Shown here in pieces: positions 20,401-29,481 of a stretch of 64,000 nucleotides of DNA. The stretch is taken from NCBI RefSeq assembly GCF_034274695.1, contig NZ_CP128362.1:1736001-1800000 (forward strand), read 5' to 3'. Positions within the stretch are counted from its first letter, which is position 1; the number at the start of each line of letters is the position of its first letter. The notes beneath the pieces were generated by a model. It searched no databases. It had not been told where the DNA came from and worked only from the letters and a program-made list of their open reading frames with translations. A program made the position numbers and the translations under genes. Source of the DNA: Chitinophaga sp. LS1 (lineage in GTDB: Bacteria; Bacteroidota; Bacteroidia; Chitinophagales; Chitinophagaceae).

Positions 20401-23400
20401 CTGCACTGGTGAACCAGGCAATGTCCGCATCATTGGTAGATGTTGCGATAAGGGTTGCCGTATTACCGCTACATACATTCACATTAGATGCAGATACATC
20501 TGGTCTTGGTGTCACTACCGCTGCGAAGTAAACATTCACAGTCGTCAGGGCAGTCAGCAGACCATTGATACTTACCATCACACCATTAAAAGTTTTGGTG
20601 GTAGGTATGGTCACTCTGAACTTGTTGCCAGTATTCAGCAGGGTAAGACGGATCGGGTTATCACCGAGAGAACGCGCATCACCATTGGCAGTGGCACCAT
20701 TATATGTTTCTACCCTGATACCACCCAGCAATGTAACATCCGCTACTTTGCCAGGAATTTCCAGATCCAGCGTGATGCTGTCACCGGCTGGGTAAGTATT
20801 GTTATACCTCAACAACTGACCGATGTAACCAGCAGCACTTAAGGTAGCATTGATAGTGGAAGCAGAGTTTGCATTCTGATCTACTGCCAGTGCAGGATTG
20901 CTTACAGAACACAACAGACATACACCACTGATAATAGGACTTTGCTGTGAAGTAGCATAACTACAAGGGGTTGGCTCTGTAGGCAGGTTGATATCTACCC
21001 TTACAGCTGTACGGGTAGCGCTGGTACAACCATTCACCGGATCTTTTACTTCCACATAGTAGATAGCCGCTGCTGTGAGCGCACCTGTGGTGTAAGTGGT
21101 GGAATTTGATTTCAGCAGATTGCCACCTGCCGGTGCATCGTACCAGTTGTATTGATATGCCGGGTTTGGACTAAGCACCGTGAAGGTAGCCGTCTCACCG
21201 GAGTTGATAGTTTGTGTAGCCGGATTTACCAATGGCTGTGGTAAACCTACCATTACGTAAACTGCTTTACGCACAGGGTTTGCGCAACCACTGCTCGATA
21301 CGCCTTCTACATAGTAGATCGCATTGGTTGTTGGTGTTACCGCATAGGTAGCACCGGTAGCCAGGGCTGTACCACCCGTAGGCTGGGTATACCAGCGGAA
21401 AGTAGTACCAGGACCTGTCGCCTTCAGGGTTGCTGTAGCACCCGCACATACATACACTGTATCTTTTTCTACGGTAGGCGTACCTGCAAAGATCTCTGCT
21501 GAATATACTTTCAGGGCTGTGAGTGCTGTAGCCAGACCACTCAACCGGATATTCACCCTGTCATAAGCAGCACCAGGAGCGAATGTATAAATCAGGTCTC
21601 TGTTACCATTCAGCAATTGCAGGTTCAGGAGACCACTGTTCAGAGTCACTGCATCGCTATTAGCAGTTGCATTGTTGGAAGAAGAGATCTCGATACCCGC
21701 TAATGCGTTCAGATCTGTCAGGCCTGTATTGAAGCCCAGCTTGATCCTGACGCTGTCTCCCTTCACACCAGGTGCAGGGAAAATAAGGGATTGCTGTACA
21801 TAAGAACCTACCCCCAGGATAGTGTGGATCACAGAAGCAGTAGCAGTACTGTTGTCCACCGCAGAATCCTGTTTCTCTACATAGCAACCTACGCAGATAC
21901 CACTGGTAGTAGATATCTGTGAGGTAGCACCACCACAATCAATATCCCCAACAGGGGTTGGACCACCTGTGCCATTCAGCGTGATAGCCACTGGTGTACG
22001 CAGGCTCTTACAGTTTGCATCGCTGAGCGATACAGCTTCTACATAATATGTAACATTCGCAGATACCGGAGGGGTAGTGAACTGAGATCCTACATATACA
22101 GGCGTACCACCGGTAGGCACTGTATACCAGTTATACTGGTAAGCAGCATTTGGCGATACAACATTGAAAGTAGGCGTTGCGCTTTCTGCTACGGCAGCAG
22201 AAGATGGAGTCACATTCACACTTGGCAAACCAACTTTCACCTGTACAGGTGTACGTTTTTCACTACCACAACTATCAGCACCAACAGCGGCTACGAAGTA
22301 GGTAGTGTCTTTAGTGACAACAGGTGTAGTGAAGGTCGTGCCATAACCTACCGGCGTACCACCCGTGTAGGAGGTATACCATTGATAAGTATAGCCAGTC
22401 GGACCTACAGCAGTCAATGTAGCAGATGAACCGCTACATGCATATATAGTGGATGCGGACACCTGAGCGATCGGGGTCACCACCTGTGCATAATAAATAT
22501 TGTAAGAAGAGAGGGCGGCAAGTAAACCATTCAGGCGAATTTCGACCCGGTCAAAATCTTTGGTCGCCACAAAGGTGTAGGCCGATTGCTGTGCTCCACT
22601 CAGGAGACGAACGCTCAACAGCCCAGGAGACAATGCTACCATATCTGCATCAGCTGGACGCGCCCCATTCCCTGTACCTACGCTTAAACCAGCTAGCAAA
22701 GTTGCATCCAGCAGACCAGTGCTCGTACCAAGGCCAATACGGATAGAGTCACCAGCTTTTCCTGATTTAGGGAATACCAGATCCTGGTAAATAGTTGCAC
22801 CCAGACCGACATTGATACGCATAGTAGCCCCTGTTGTTGCAGATGCATCTACTGCATTGCCAGCGTCAGACACACCACACAACAGGCAGAGTAAACCGGT
22901 AATGCCATTGTTCTGTGTAGTAGCGCCGCTACAGCTCAAGGCACCATTGCCGGTAGTATCAGTTACATCGACAGTAACAGCTGTACGTTCTATACTGATC
23001 AATCCATCAGTCGGAGACACCGCTTCTACATAATAAGTCTTATCTGCATAATTGGGAGGGGTAGTAAAGGTACTACCTGTATGTACAGGTGCACCGCCGG
23101 TAGGCACATCGTACCAGTTGAATACCGCATTAGGGATGCCTGGTATACTGGCAGTAAGCGTAGCCGTCTGACCTGCATTTACATTGGCAGGACTGGGGGT
23201 GACCGTTACCGGTATCATCGCCGCTGCTTCATAAATATACAGTGAGTTATCAGTAGCCACCAGGCTGCTGAGGTCTATTGTTGCTGCATCAAAATCCTTA
23301 GTAACAGGGATTGCCACGCGCACGCTGCTGATTGTATCTTTTGATAAGAAATCCAATGTTAATAATGGAGAGTTCAATGCCGTACGATCATTGTTGCTCA

Positions 23401-26191
23401 CATTGTTCAGGGAAGTGGTTACCCCGATATTACCCAGCAGGGATACATTGGCAATCGGATCACCTTTCACACCCAGGATCAGGATAATGCTGTCACCAGG
23501 GTGATAAACACCAGGGAAGGTGATCTTCTGACCTACAGAAGTAGCTACACCCAGTGGCAGAGAAAGACGGGAAGCTGTAGTCGTATCACCGTCAATAGCC
23601 AGCAGCGGATTCTGTACACTACAGAGTGCACAGGCTACGCCGGTAGTAATAGGAGAAGTCTGGTCAGTGCCATATGTCCATAATGGGCCATTGCCGCCAC
23701 CTATAGTGACAGGAACTGCGGTACGCACAAAACTGGTGGTGCCGGCAGGATCAAGTGCTTCTACATAATAGGTAGTATTGCGGATGAGCGCAGGACTTGT
23801 AAAGGCGCCAGCACCGCTGAATACCGGTGAACCACCGGTAGGAGTAGTGTACCAGTTGTAAGTAGGATTGGAGATCCTGATAGAAGGCGTTAAAGTAATG
23901 CCTGTGTTATAAGCAGTTTTTGCCGGATTAGGCGTCACTGATACAGGGATCATAGCCGCTACTTCGTACAGTTTGAGTGAACCGGATATACCCAGCAATC
24001 CGCCAAAGTCAACTTTCACACCATCGAAAGTATTGGTAGCAGGAATAGTGACTTTGAACTTGCGTGCGTTATTCAATCCTCCGCCGAGTACCTGCAATTT
24101 CACAACAGCATTGTCCAGTGTTCTGGTATCATTGTTAGATACCGCAGGACCCGCAATGCTATTCTGGTAAGTGGTTACAGTTACTTTAGGCAGTACTACC
24201 GTCGCAAGGTTTTCAGTAGGCGCTTCCAGGAAGAGGACGATGCTATCGCCAGCCTGATATACACCTGGCATTTTTACCAACTGGCCTATGGTAGACAATA
24301 TACCTAATGGTACAGTCAGGGTAGAGGCAGTAGTGGTATCGCCATCTGCAGCCGATGCAGAATCTGTCACAGTACAACCAGCACAGGCCACGCCACCGGT
24401 GATGGGGCTTTCCTGATCCTGGCCATAACTCCAGATAGTTCCCGGACCGCCTGCTACCTTGATAGTGACAGGTGTTCTGACATAGCTGCTCAGGTTATTA
24501 TTAGGATCATAGGCTTCTGCATAATAAGTAGATGTTCTGGACAGGGCAGCCGTTGTAAACGGATTACCAGTAGATACGGGAGCACCGCCAGTAGGAGTAG
24601 TATACCATTTAAAGGTTGGCGTGCTCACTCTTGAATCGATGCTGGCTGTCAGGGTTTCTGTGTTGCCGGCTGTGATAGTAGGTGCCGCAGGAGAAATAGT
24701 TACCGGAATCACGGCAGCTGCTTCATAAATGCGCAATGCACCAAAAGCAGTAAATGCAGTACCAAGATCGATTCTTACACCATTAAAATCTTTAGTAGCA
24801 GGAATCGTAACTCTGACTTTAGGTGTATTGCCCAGACCCAGACCGGATGCCTGTAAATGTACCAGACTATTATTGAGCTGGATCGCATCATTATTAGGAG
24901 TAATACCCTGATAGGTAGATATCTGGATAGCTGATAATGCAGCGACAGATATTAACTGGCCAGGTACGTCCAGGTCCAGCACGATATCATCACCGGCTTT
25001 GTAGTTGCCAGGAAATGCAATGTACTGCCCTACAGTGGACAATGCACCTACCGGCATGGAGAGGGTAGAGGCAGTGGTGGTATCACCATCTATTGCATTG
25101 TCCGGGTTGTCAACTACACAACCAGCACAGGCCACACCATTCGTCAGTGTGCTGACTTGCCGGTCGCCATACATCCAGAGCAAACCAGCGCCGCCACCTA
25201 CCAGTACTTGTACGGGTGTGCGTACAGGGCTTACCAAACCATCTGCAGGATTGGTAGCTTCTACATAGAAAGTAGTTGTGCGGTTTAATACAGGGGTTGT
25301 AAAATTAGTGCCACTGCCAATCGCAGTACCACCATCAGGTTCAGTATACCATTGAAAGGTAGCTCCTGGAATACGAGGCAAAGCCGCAGAGAGGGCGACT
25401 GTACCACCAGTGATGACTGCAGGGGTAGCAGGTGTCACTGTTACAGGCTGAAATGCGGTTACTTCATACACACGTAGTGTACTGAATCCACTTACGACTG
25501 CAGAGAGGTTCAGCTGCACTTCGTCAAAAGTATGTGAAATGGGGACAACCACCCTGACTTTTGGTGTACTGCCGATGCCTAGTTCCAACAGGTTTAACCT
25601 CACCAGATTATTATTCAGCGAGATCTGATCGTTGTTACCCACACCTGCATTGAAGGTGCTAACAGAGATAGCACTCAGCAGGGAGAGGGAAACATTCTGG
25701 TCAGGAATTTCCAGGTCAAATGCAATCGCATCGCCTGATTGATAAGTACCGGAAAATGTGAGCTGAAGCCCTACACCGCCGACAACGCCGACAGGCAGGT
25801 TCATAGTTGCAGCAGTATTGGCGTTGCCATCTACAGCATTTGCTGCGTCACTCACACTACAGGTAGCACAGGCCAGACCAAAGGTGACTACATTCGGATT
25901 CCCTCCGGAACTCCAGAGGGGGCCATCAGCGAAATAAGTACCTGAAGTATACCAGGTTTGCCAGTGTGGTTGCTTTCGCAAAACAGGTGCATAGGGGTGT
26001 AGCGCTGCATACGCCTGCAACCATGACAGGGCGTTGTTGTTTTGAATGTCGTTGCTAAAGTCGGCAGCAACTGGCGTAGAAGTTTTCTTAGCAAAGGAAA
26101 CTCCTGCCGGCAACCCAACCATGCAAAGACATGAAAAAATAGTAAGGATAAAAGCTCTTAGGGAGCCTTTAAGAGTAGCGTTAAGATGCAT
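14414..26191 (-). CDS. Giant secreted Ig-repeat protein with type B T9SS sorting domain (SprB-like adhesin candidate)
   Basis: An 11.8 kb gene for about 3925 residues. A signal peptide (ends VSFAKK) is followed by nine copies of a ~165-residue module with an invariant CxxC start (CATC, CAGC, CALC, CLLC, CVGC, CIGC; near residues 105, 355, 602, 853, 1103, 1432, 1758, 2162 and 2660). These alternate with 26 Ig-like domains of about 82 residues (core WYTTATGGTPVFTG, end TTYYVEA; CHU_C-associated Ig type). A fibronectin III-like domain (about 3735-3825) and a type B sorting domain (FVPNVFTPNGDGFND to the C-terminus) close it. It probably leaves the cell by type IX secretion and acts as a surface adhesin. 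ATG 26191 was preferred over TTG 26200. Confidence 0.93.
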   Translation of the reverse strand: MHLNATLKGSLRAFILTIFSCLCMVGLPAGVSFAKKTSTPVAADFSNDIQNNNALSWLQAYAALHPYAPVLRKQPHWQTWYTSGTYFADGPLWSSGGNPNVVTFGLACATCSVSDAANAVDGNANTAATMNLPVGVVGGVGLQLTFSGTYQSGDAIAFDLEIPDQNVSLSLLSAISVSTFNAGVGNNDQISLNNNLVRLNLLELGIGSTPKVRVVVPISHTFDEVQLNLSAVVSGFSTLRVYEVTAFQPVTVTPATPAVITGGTVALSAALPRIPGATFQWYTEPDGGTAIGSGTNFTTPVLNRTTTFYVEATNPADGLVSPVRTPVQVLVGGGAGLLWMYGDRQVSTLTNGVACAGCVVDNPDNAIDGDTTTASTLSMPVGALSTVGQYIAFPGNYKAGDDIVLDLDVPGQLISVAALSAIQISTYQGITPNNDAIQLNNSLVHLQASGLGLGNTPKVRVTIPATKDFNGVRIDLGTAFTAFGALRIYEAAAVIPVTISPAAPTITAGNTETLTASIDSRVSTPTFKWYTTPTGGAPVSTGNPFTTAALSRTSTYYAEAYDPNNNLSSYVRTPVTIKVAGGPGTIWSYGQDQESPITGGVACAGCTVTDSASAADGDTTTASTLTVPLGILSTIGQLVKMPGVYQAGDSIVLFLEAPTENLATVVLPKVTVTTYQNSIAGPAVSNNDTRTLDNAVVKLQVLGGGLNNARKFKVTIPATNTFDGVKVDFGGLLGISGSLKLYEVAAMIPVSVTPNPAKTAYNTGITLTPSIRISNPTYNWYTTPTGGSPVFSGAGAFTSPALIRNTTYYVEALDPAGTTSFVRTAVPVTIGGGNGPLWTYGTDQTSPITTGVACALCSVQNPLLAIDGDTTTASRLSLPLGVATSVGQKITFPGVYHPGDSIILILGVKGDPIANVSLLGNIGVTTSLNNVSNNDRTALNSPLLTLDFLSKDTISSVRVAIPVTKDFDAATIDLSSLVATDNSLYIYEAAAMIPVTVTPSPANVNAGQTATLTASIPGIPNAVFNWYDVPTGGAPVHTGSTFTTPPNYADKTYYVEAVSPTDGLISIERTAVTVDVTDTTGNGALSCSGATTQNNGITGLLCLLCGVSDAGNAVDASATTGATMRINVGLGATIYQDLVFPKSGKAGDSIRIGLGTSTGLLDATLLAGLSVGTGNGARPADADMVALSPGLLSVRLLSGAQQSAYTFVATKDFDRVEIRLNGLLAALSSYNIYYAQVVTPIAQVSASTIYACSGSSATLTAVGPTGYTYQWYTSYTGGTPVGYGTTFTTPVVTKDTTYFVAAVGADSCGSEKRTPVQVKVGLPSVNVTPSSAAVAESATPTFNVVSPNAAYQYNWYTVPTGGTPVYVGSQFTTPPVSANVTYYVEAVSLSDANCKSLRTPVAITLNGTGGPTPVGDIDCGGATSQISTTSGICVGCYVEKQDSAVDNSTATASVIHTILGVGSYVQQSLIFPAPGVKGDSVRIKLGFNTGLTDLNALAGIEISSSNNATANSDAVTLNSGLLNLQLLNGNRDLIYTFAPGAAYDRVNIRLSGLATALTALKVYSAEIFAGTPTVEKDTVYVCAGATATLKATGPGTTFRWYTQPTGGTALATGATYAVTPTTNAIYYVEGVSSSGCANPVRKAVYVMVGLPQPLVNPATQTINSGETATFTVLSPNPAYQYNWYDAPAGGNLLKSNSTTYTTGALTAAAIYYVEVKDPVNGCTSATRTAVRVDINLPTEPTPCSYATSQQSPIISGVCLLCSVSNPALAVDQNANSASTINATLSAAGYIGQLLRYNNTYPAGDSITLDLEIPGKVADVTLLGGIRVETYNGATANGDARSLGDNPIRLTLLNTGNKFRVTIPTTKTFNGVMVSINGLLTALTTVNVYFAAVVTPRPDVSASNVNVCSGNTATLIATSTNDADIAWFTSAVGGTAVATGDTFTTAALNASVTYYAAASRFGCANPTRVPVMVSVGNTPVAPTAAAKNICAGDQVTLLATAPSGATFRWYTAATGGTLLASTPNYTTNALTADTAFYVEADNNGCISTTRTRVAVTVNAVPTGLTVTPMGTSISSGQSATFTAHATGTNLIYKWYNAAGDSIFTGAVFNTGAITATATYTVEAVNAAGCKTASRVSVTATVIPGNNDIPCDAATSETNTANGICIGCYVENPALSVDNSTASNSTLHVILGLTGGYVQQTLIFPQVSELNDSVQISLSFPNSLADVGLLGTIQVGSYNGSTSNNDFVALNAAGINVSLLSGNSQALVGFKPKGLFDRIVVRLNSGLATALSAVNIHYASRLVGLPVVTGDTICAGNRATLLATGPSNVSFRWYTTAVGGTSIFTGTSYQTPALNTTTTYYVEAVKTSLTCPNPVRVPVTAVVDPVPDVPALDTTSITVCSGSTATFNVKPVTGVTYRWYTALSGGTAIATGNSFTTPALNTTTVYYVEASNAAGCSNTTRTMVTANVITQPAVVTVTPGSAEVCAGSAVQLVASAVTNGVVFRWYTTPTGGTAIFEGATFTTPVLNTTTTYYVEAAAGICASATRTAATVKVNAIPGAPAVNVSPANGQVISGQTATLTVSPATTGVTYNWYTDAAGGTPVFTGNVFTTGALTSDITYYVEAVADSATCGSQRTAVPLTVTVATNTACDFANAQTNSTTAICVLCSVQDAANTTDVNTDNYSLLSVPLAAGSGSVQQSLIFPDAATAGDSVRLVLELPAQVLDASLLGAIEISSYNGATANNDALLLNSSNLKVSLLSGSNKFTVAFAPGAAYDRVQVKLRGGVISALVTLRVYYASRQVSAPVVAVRSTTICSGTTATLTATASAVASIEWYNAMGTKVGDGPTFTTPVLTANTTYYAQTVRTSNGCANPNRVSVAVNVVPALSTPTVNSANICSGNTATLTATVTGTNITTKWYSAPVGGTLLFTGTTYVTNALTADTAFYVETSNSSCTLATRVKATVTVGAGAPTPTLTANNVNICSGQQAIFTVTSSTTGITYNWYTTLTGGTPVFTGATYTTGALTTSTVYYVEAVNTASGCTAGGARVTATANVSLNPDAPVVSATSVDVCTGQDAVLSVSTPQSSVTYQWYDAATAGTLVGSGASITIRNVTANADYYVEAVNASGCVNTGGRTKVSVVAIASPGTPTVTAASVSVCQGNTASLSVQNPNAAFTYRWYSTATGGTSLGAGATFTTSVINTDTDFYVEASNGNCTSAVRARVSVLVATPAATPTLESNNVTTCSGTTVTLRVTSTTTGVDYNWYTTATGGTPVFTGATFTTPTLTATTTYYVEAVNTTSGCGSSSARVSATVTVGTSPDAPTLVSGSVKVCAGNDGTLTVLNPQTGATYQWYDAATGGTLVFTGPVFNVTAVTANATYYVQTLIGTSCVSATRTAGSIVVDNSATTPDVVSTNVTTCVGGTATLSVLNPDASLTYRWYDAPSGGNLLSTGPDYTTAALSTNTTYYVEALNSSGCSSLARRGVTVTIVNTIDAPVATSGATVCAGNTVVLSVTSPVSGYSYKWYTTATGGTPVFTGANFTTPQLTANTTYYVEAATGGCISVSRTMVQVTVNATPAAPVVVNSAVVTCANSTATLQVQNPNASLTYQWFTTNTGGTAAGTGSTFTTPAITGTTMYYVEAQNPNGCASNTRTAVTVSIGTPGNNAVVSGNEAGICPGSSATLTATSTTTGATFSWYTTATGGTAVATGAAFTTPAITATTTYYVEVASSGGCTSGTRVAATVTVLQSLSAPVVSVDTALTTTNAVTFTWDPVAGATGYEVTTNNGTTYTAPSSGSTGTTHTVYGLTPGQPVTIQVRALGSESCETSALSNAVTGESKNPQGNSIFVPNVFTPNGDGFNDIHYVYGNKVASIVMMYYNQYGQLIYETRDQARGWNGTMSGVQQPVGVYIYVLKATLRDGTIVNKKGTVTIVR
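14985..17800 (-). repeat. Tandem array of 11 Ig-like domain repeats
   Basis: The 3' third of the giant gene encodes 11 Ig-like domains in a row with no intervening CxxC module, one every ~250 bases (boundaries approximate). Neighbouring units share blocks such as TATACCA followed by GTGTACCACC at DNA level, so this stretch is prone to recombination and to assembly collapse. Confidence 0.8.
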
Positions 26192-26861
26192 AGAAATCAA
26201 TTGGTTCGGGTTATAAAGCGTGTATGTTTTTCACAGTTTTTGTTTTCACATTCGTTTTTCAAGGAATTCAGGTCAATTATGCATCACATCGAGTCTGGCG
26301 TCCATAGGCCACTCAGTAGGATACACAGCACACATATATTAATGTCTATGCATTGGCACGGTCATGAAGGGGAGTAGCAATAAATACGATATGGCTAAAA
26401 CAGGGGTAGTCTGATTCGGTTGATATATACACGAACTCACATTTTTAAGAACCCATCGGTCAGAATACGGTACGAATGTAGGTTGATAGGGTGGGAAAGC
26501 AGCTGTTCTTTTCGTTCAGTATTTGAACGATATTCATTCTATTCATTTCAATATTTCAGAAATCTTTTTATCCAGTTTTTTTCTACCACACAACATATTT
26601 GTTGTAGTACTATGATTAACAACGTATTTAGTTGGCAGTGCTAATATGAAATCAAACCAATAAAATAAAAATTATTTTTAAATAGACATTGCCGCATTGT
26701 TATAAACAATTATTTTATATACAATTTTAAATATCATTCATTTATATATGTTTCATTCATTTTGTTCATTTTTATAAGAAAAAATCTAAACTAAAAACCG
26801 CTACGTAAGTTTATCCTTGATTACCAAAATCCGATTACAAAAATCCATTTCTTGTCCCCGT
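26192..26861. other. Divergent promoter region between giant gene and STAND ATPase
   Basis: 670 bases, increasingly AT-rich toward the ATPase gene, with CATTCATT-type runs near 26736-26765. It must contain promoters for both divergent transcripts. Open frames at 26186-26377 and 26420-26644 show no motif or family resemblance. No convincing operator or RNA was seen. Confidence 0.55.
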
Positions 26862-29426
26862 ATGATAGATCTCTCCTATGACTTTATCATAACTCTTCAG
26901 AAAGAAGTTTCGAGACGTTTTGGCGTTGACTCTGTAACGGCTAGTGACTGCAAACGATTGTCACTCGCCATATCCGATGTAACCGGCAAATTGGTTAGTG
27001 AAACAACTTTAAAGAGAGTTTTTGGGTTTGCTGTAACACAGCATAGTTTTTCGCGCTATACTTTGAATACCCTGGCGCAATATTGCAGTTATAAGGACTG
27101 GGAAGATTTTCAGACCAGACATTTCACGCAATCCACTCCCGGGGAAGTCGTAAAGGATGGTAAATGGGCAGAACTAAAAAGTAAAGGAGCTGCCGTATCC
27201 CATTATACCTTAGTAACACTGAAGAACCGCTCCGGCATTCCATTTCAGAATACTGTGTCAAGGGCATTCAGCGTTGCCCACATAGAGCGGTTCCTGGAAG
27301 GAACATATCCTGCTACTGCCCTCATTGCGCCAAGCGGATGGGGTAAATCCACTACGCTTGTACACCTGGTAGAACACTTCTGGTATAGCAAAGAAGCAAA
27401 GTATCCACACGACATATGCTGGTTCATCCACGCACACGCCGCAGGGAGCTTATTTCTGCGTGGTCTCAATCTTAGTAACTGGCTGGATGATCAGCTCAGC
27501 CTCGGACAACGGGAAAATTTCAGGGAATACTTTAAAGCACATTTTGATAAAATAGGCGGTAGACTCATACTCATTATCGATGGCTTCGACGAAATCACGA
27601 TGTCCAGCGATAAACTGAAACTGATGTATACCAAGCTGGAAGAATTTGTCTACTCCAATGATGAATTCCCGTGGATAAAAGTGATCCTCTCTGTTCGCAG
27701 CAATACCTGGTCAGAAATATTTCACAATGATCAGCGCATGCCGCCATTCGGTCGCTATTGGTACCTGGGTCCTGAAATGGATGAAGAAACCAATATCAAC
27801 ATCCCCCGTATGACGGAACAGGAAGTAAAGTCCGTGCTCTATAACCATCGCATGGATCCGTCTGTAGTACGTACTTTCAGCGAAAGTTTCCTGCAAAAAC
27901 TGCGATACCCTTTTTATCTGCAACTCTTTTGTCAGCTCAATACAGGTGAGAACTCATTTATCAATGAACACCTGAGCCTTTATGAAATGGTCTCGCGATT
28001 CGTGCAGATGAAAGTATTCAGCACGAACAATAACAATTTTAAGATCAACATCATTAATAAGCTCCTGGAGCTGCTCGACTATGGCAAGAAGGGGCAATAT
28101 GTCGACAAGAGCGCACTCCTGAATAAGAATGCAGAATTATTCTCCGCGTACAAAGAACTCCTCTCTGAAAATATACTGGTTGAAGAAAATCTGAGTCAGG
28201 ACATTATGTTCTACGTGAAGGTTCGTTTTGCCCATCAGTTCCTGATGGAGTACTTCATGGCCATGCACTTTGTGGCGCAGGGTCAGCACCAGACAGGAGA
28301 AGGCGTATTTATGAATGTGATCAGCCATCTGCCATCCTCCACCTTCCGTACGGGTATCTTCAAGTGGATGCTGCGCTACGCCATCAACAACGGGCAGCAG
28401 GAGAGCATCCGGCAGATGTTCCACCTTTCCTTATCCAATATTGAGAAATCACAATTGCTGGAATACCTTGCTGTACATTATCAGCAGGAAGGAAACAGGG
28501 AAATGTCGCTGAAATCCATCTTCCCGATGGGTTACTTTAAAAGGTATCCACTCAGCAAAATCCTGAACGACAACTTTATTCATTTTGGTAAGCGGAAAGT
28601 GCTGGTCGCCTTGTTAGACCTGGCAGAACTGCCGGAAGATAAACTGAAGATCAGAAGCATCCTCTTCATTATGTCGCTCCTGCAACTGGATGCAGAGCAA
28701 TGCGAACAGGAACTGCATTTCATCAAAAAAATCGTTCAACGCGAAATGACGGAAGAAGAGCTGTGGGTCACCCCCTACGACCTCTTCCTCTTTATATATG
28801 AATACCTGAAATTTGGTATCGTCAACGAAAGCATCAAAGATAAGCTCTACAGTTATGGACGATATCTGAATGGAAGTACCAGACAGACACCCTCTGTGTC
28901 ACATGAACTGGTATTCAGGTTTTCAGGGTTTGCCTTCGCACTGCTGCATGATTATGGCCATATGGCTAATTATTCCAAACGGATCTTTGAATGCTATCCG
29001 GCACTGGTGTATCAGAAGCACGATCCTGTCAGGCTTTCTTTGCTGAGCTGGCAGACCTATGCCGCCATTGGCCACCATGATCTTACCAGCGCCCTGAAAA
29101 TCAGCAGGCATGCCGAGCTGTTGTTAAAAAACTATTCATTTGATCATACCAATGGCAGACACCTGGAAGTATTGCACAAACTGATGCAGGGATATGCCTG
29201 TATGCTTGAAAATGAATTAAATAAAGCCATACGACTGACAGAGACAGCCATGGAGATTTCCCAGAAAATGGATTTGAAGTTACTGATGATGATGGCAGTG
29301 CAATTATTACAAAAAATCTACACGGCCCTGAAGGCCGAAAAACAATTACATATTACACGGCAACAGCTGCAATTAATAGGCACCAGCACGTCATTCAAGC
29401 AGCTGGATAAGCTGTGGGGACAATAG
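26862..29426 (+). CDS. STAND/NACHT-type ATPase with N-terminal putative DNA-binding domain
   Basis: An 854-residue protein with a P-loop APSGWGKSTT (about 156-165) and an extended Walker B RLILIIDGFDEI (about 234-245), the arrangement of NACHT/STAND switch ATPases. The first ~85 residues form a small helical domain (LVSETTLKRVFGF, TLNTLAQYCSYKDWEDFQ) that looks helix-turn-helix-like. The C-terminal ~500 residues are helical and may be a TPR-like sensor. STAND proteins act as signal-triggered regulators or immune switches; which applies is not decidable here. It is divergent from the giant adhesin gene, suggesting regulation of it. ATG 26862 was chosen; an upstream in-frame TTG is at 26817. 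Confidence 0.8.
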   Translation: MIDLSYDFIITLQKEVSRRFGVDSVTASDCKRLSLAISDVTGKLVSETTLKRVFGFAVTQHSFSRYTLNTLAQYCSYKDWEDFQTRHFTQSTPGEVVKDGKWAELKSKGAAVSHYTLVTLKNRSGIPFQNTVSRAFSVAHIERFLEGTYPATALIAPSGWGKSTTLVHLVEHFWYSKEAKYPHDICWFIHAHAAGSLFLRGLNLSNWLDDQLSLGQRENFREYFKAHFDKIGGRLILIIDGFDEITMSSDKLKLMYTKLEEFVYSNDEFPWIKVILSVRSNTWSEIFHNDQRMPPFGRYWYLGPEMDEETNINIPRMTEQEVKSVLYNHRMDPSVVRTFSESFLQKLRYPFYLQLFCQLNTGENSFINEHLSLYEMVSRFVQMKVFSTNNNNFKINIINKLLELLDYGKKGQYVDKSALLNKNAELFSAYKELLSENILVEENLSQDIMFYVKVRFAHQFLMEYFMAMHFVAQGQHQTGEGVFMNVISHLPSSTFRTGIFKWMLRYAINNGQQESIRQMFHLSLSNIEKSQLLEYLAVHYQQEGNREMSLKSIFPMGYFKRYPLSKILNDNFIHFGKRKVLVALLDLAELPEDKLKIRSILFIMSLLQLDAEQCEQELHFIKKIVQREMTEEELWVTPYDLFLFIYEYLKFGIVNESIKDKLYSYGRYLNGSTRQTPSVSHELVFRFSGFAFALLHDYGHMANYSKRIFECYPALVYQKHDPVRLSLLSWQTYAAIGHHDLTSALKISRHAELLLKNYSFDHTNGRHLEVLHKLMQGYACMLENELNKAIRLTETAMEISQKMDLKLLMMMAVQLLQKIYTALKAEKQLHITRQQLQLIGTSTSFKQLDKLWGQ

Positions 29427-29481
29427 ACATTCAATTCTGCTTTTCATTATCTGGCATAATTTTGCGTTATTGCATTCCGTA

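Noticed and set aside
14627..25945. Many plus-strand open frames (some of up to ~300 codons) inside the giant gene
   Set aside because: They are antisense to the repeated Ig-like and CxxC coding sequence, recur at matching phases in successive repeats, and are rich in Cys/Ser/Arg as expected for shadows.
26817..26861. TTG start adding 15 residues to the STAND ATPase
   Set aside because: The ATG at 26862 begins the folded N-terminal domain directly; the extra residues look unstructured.
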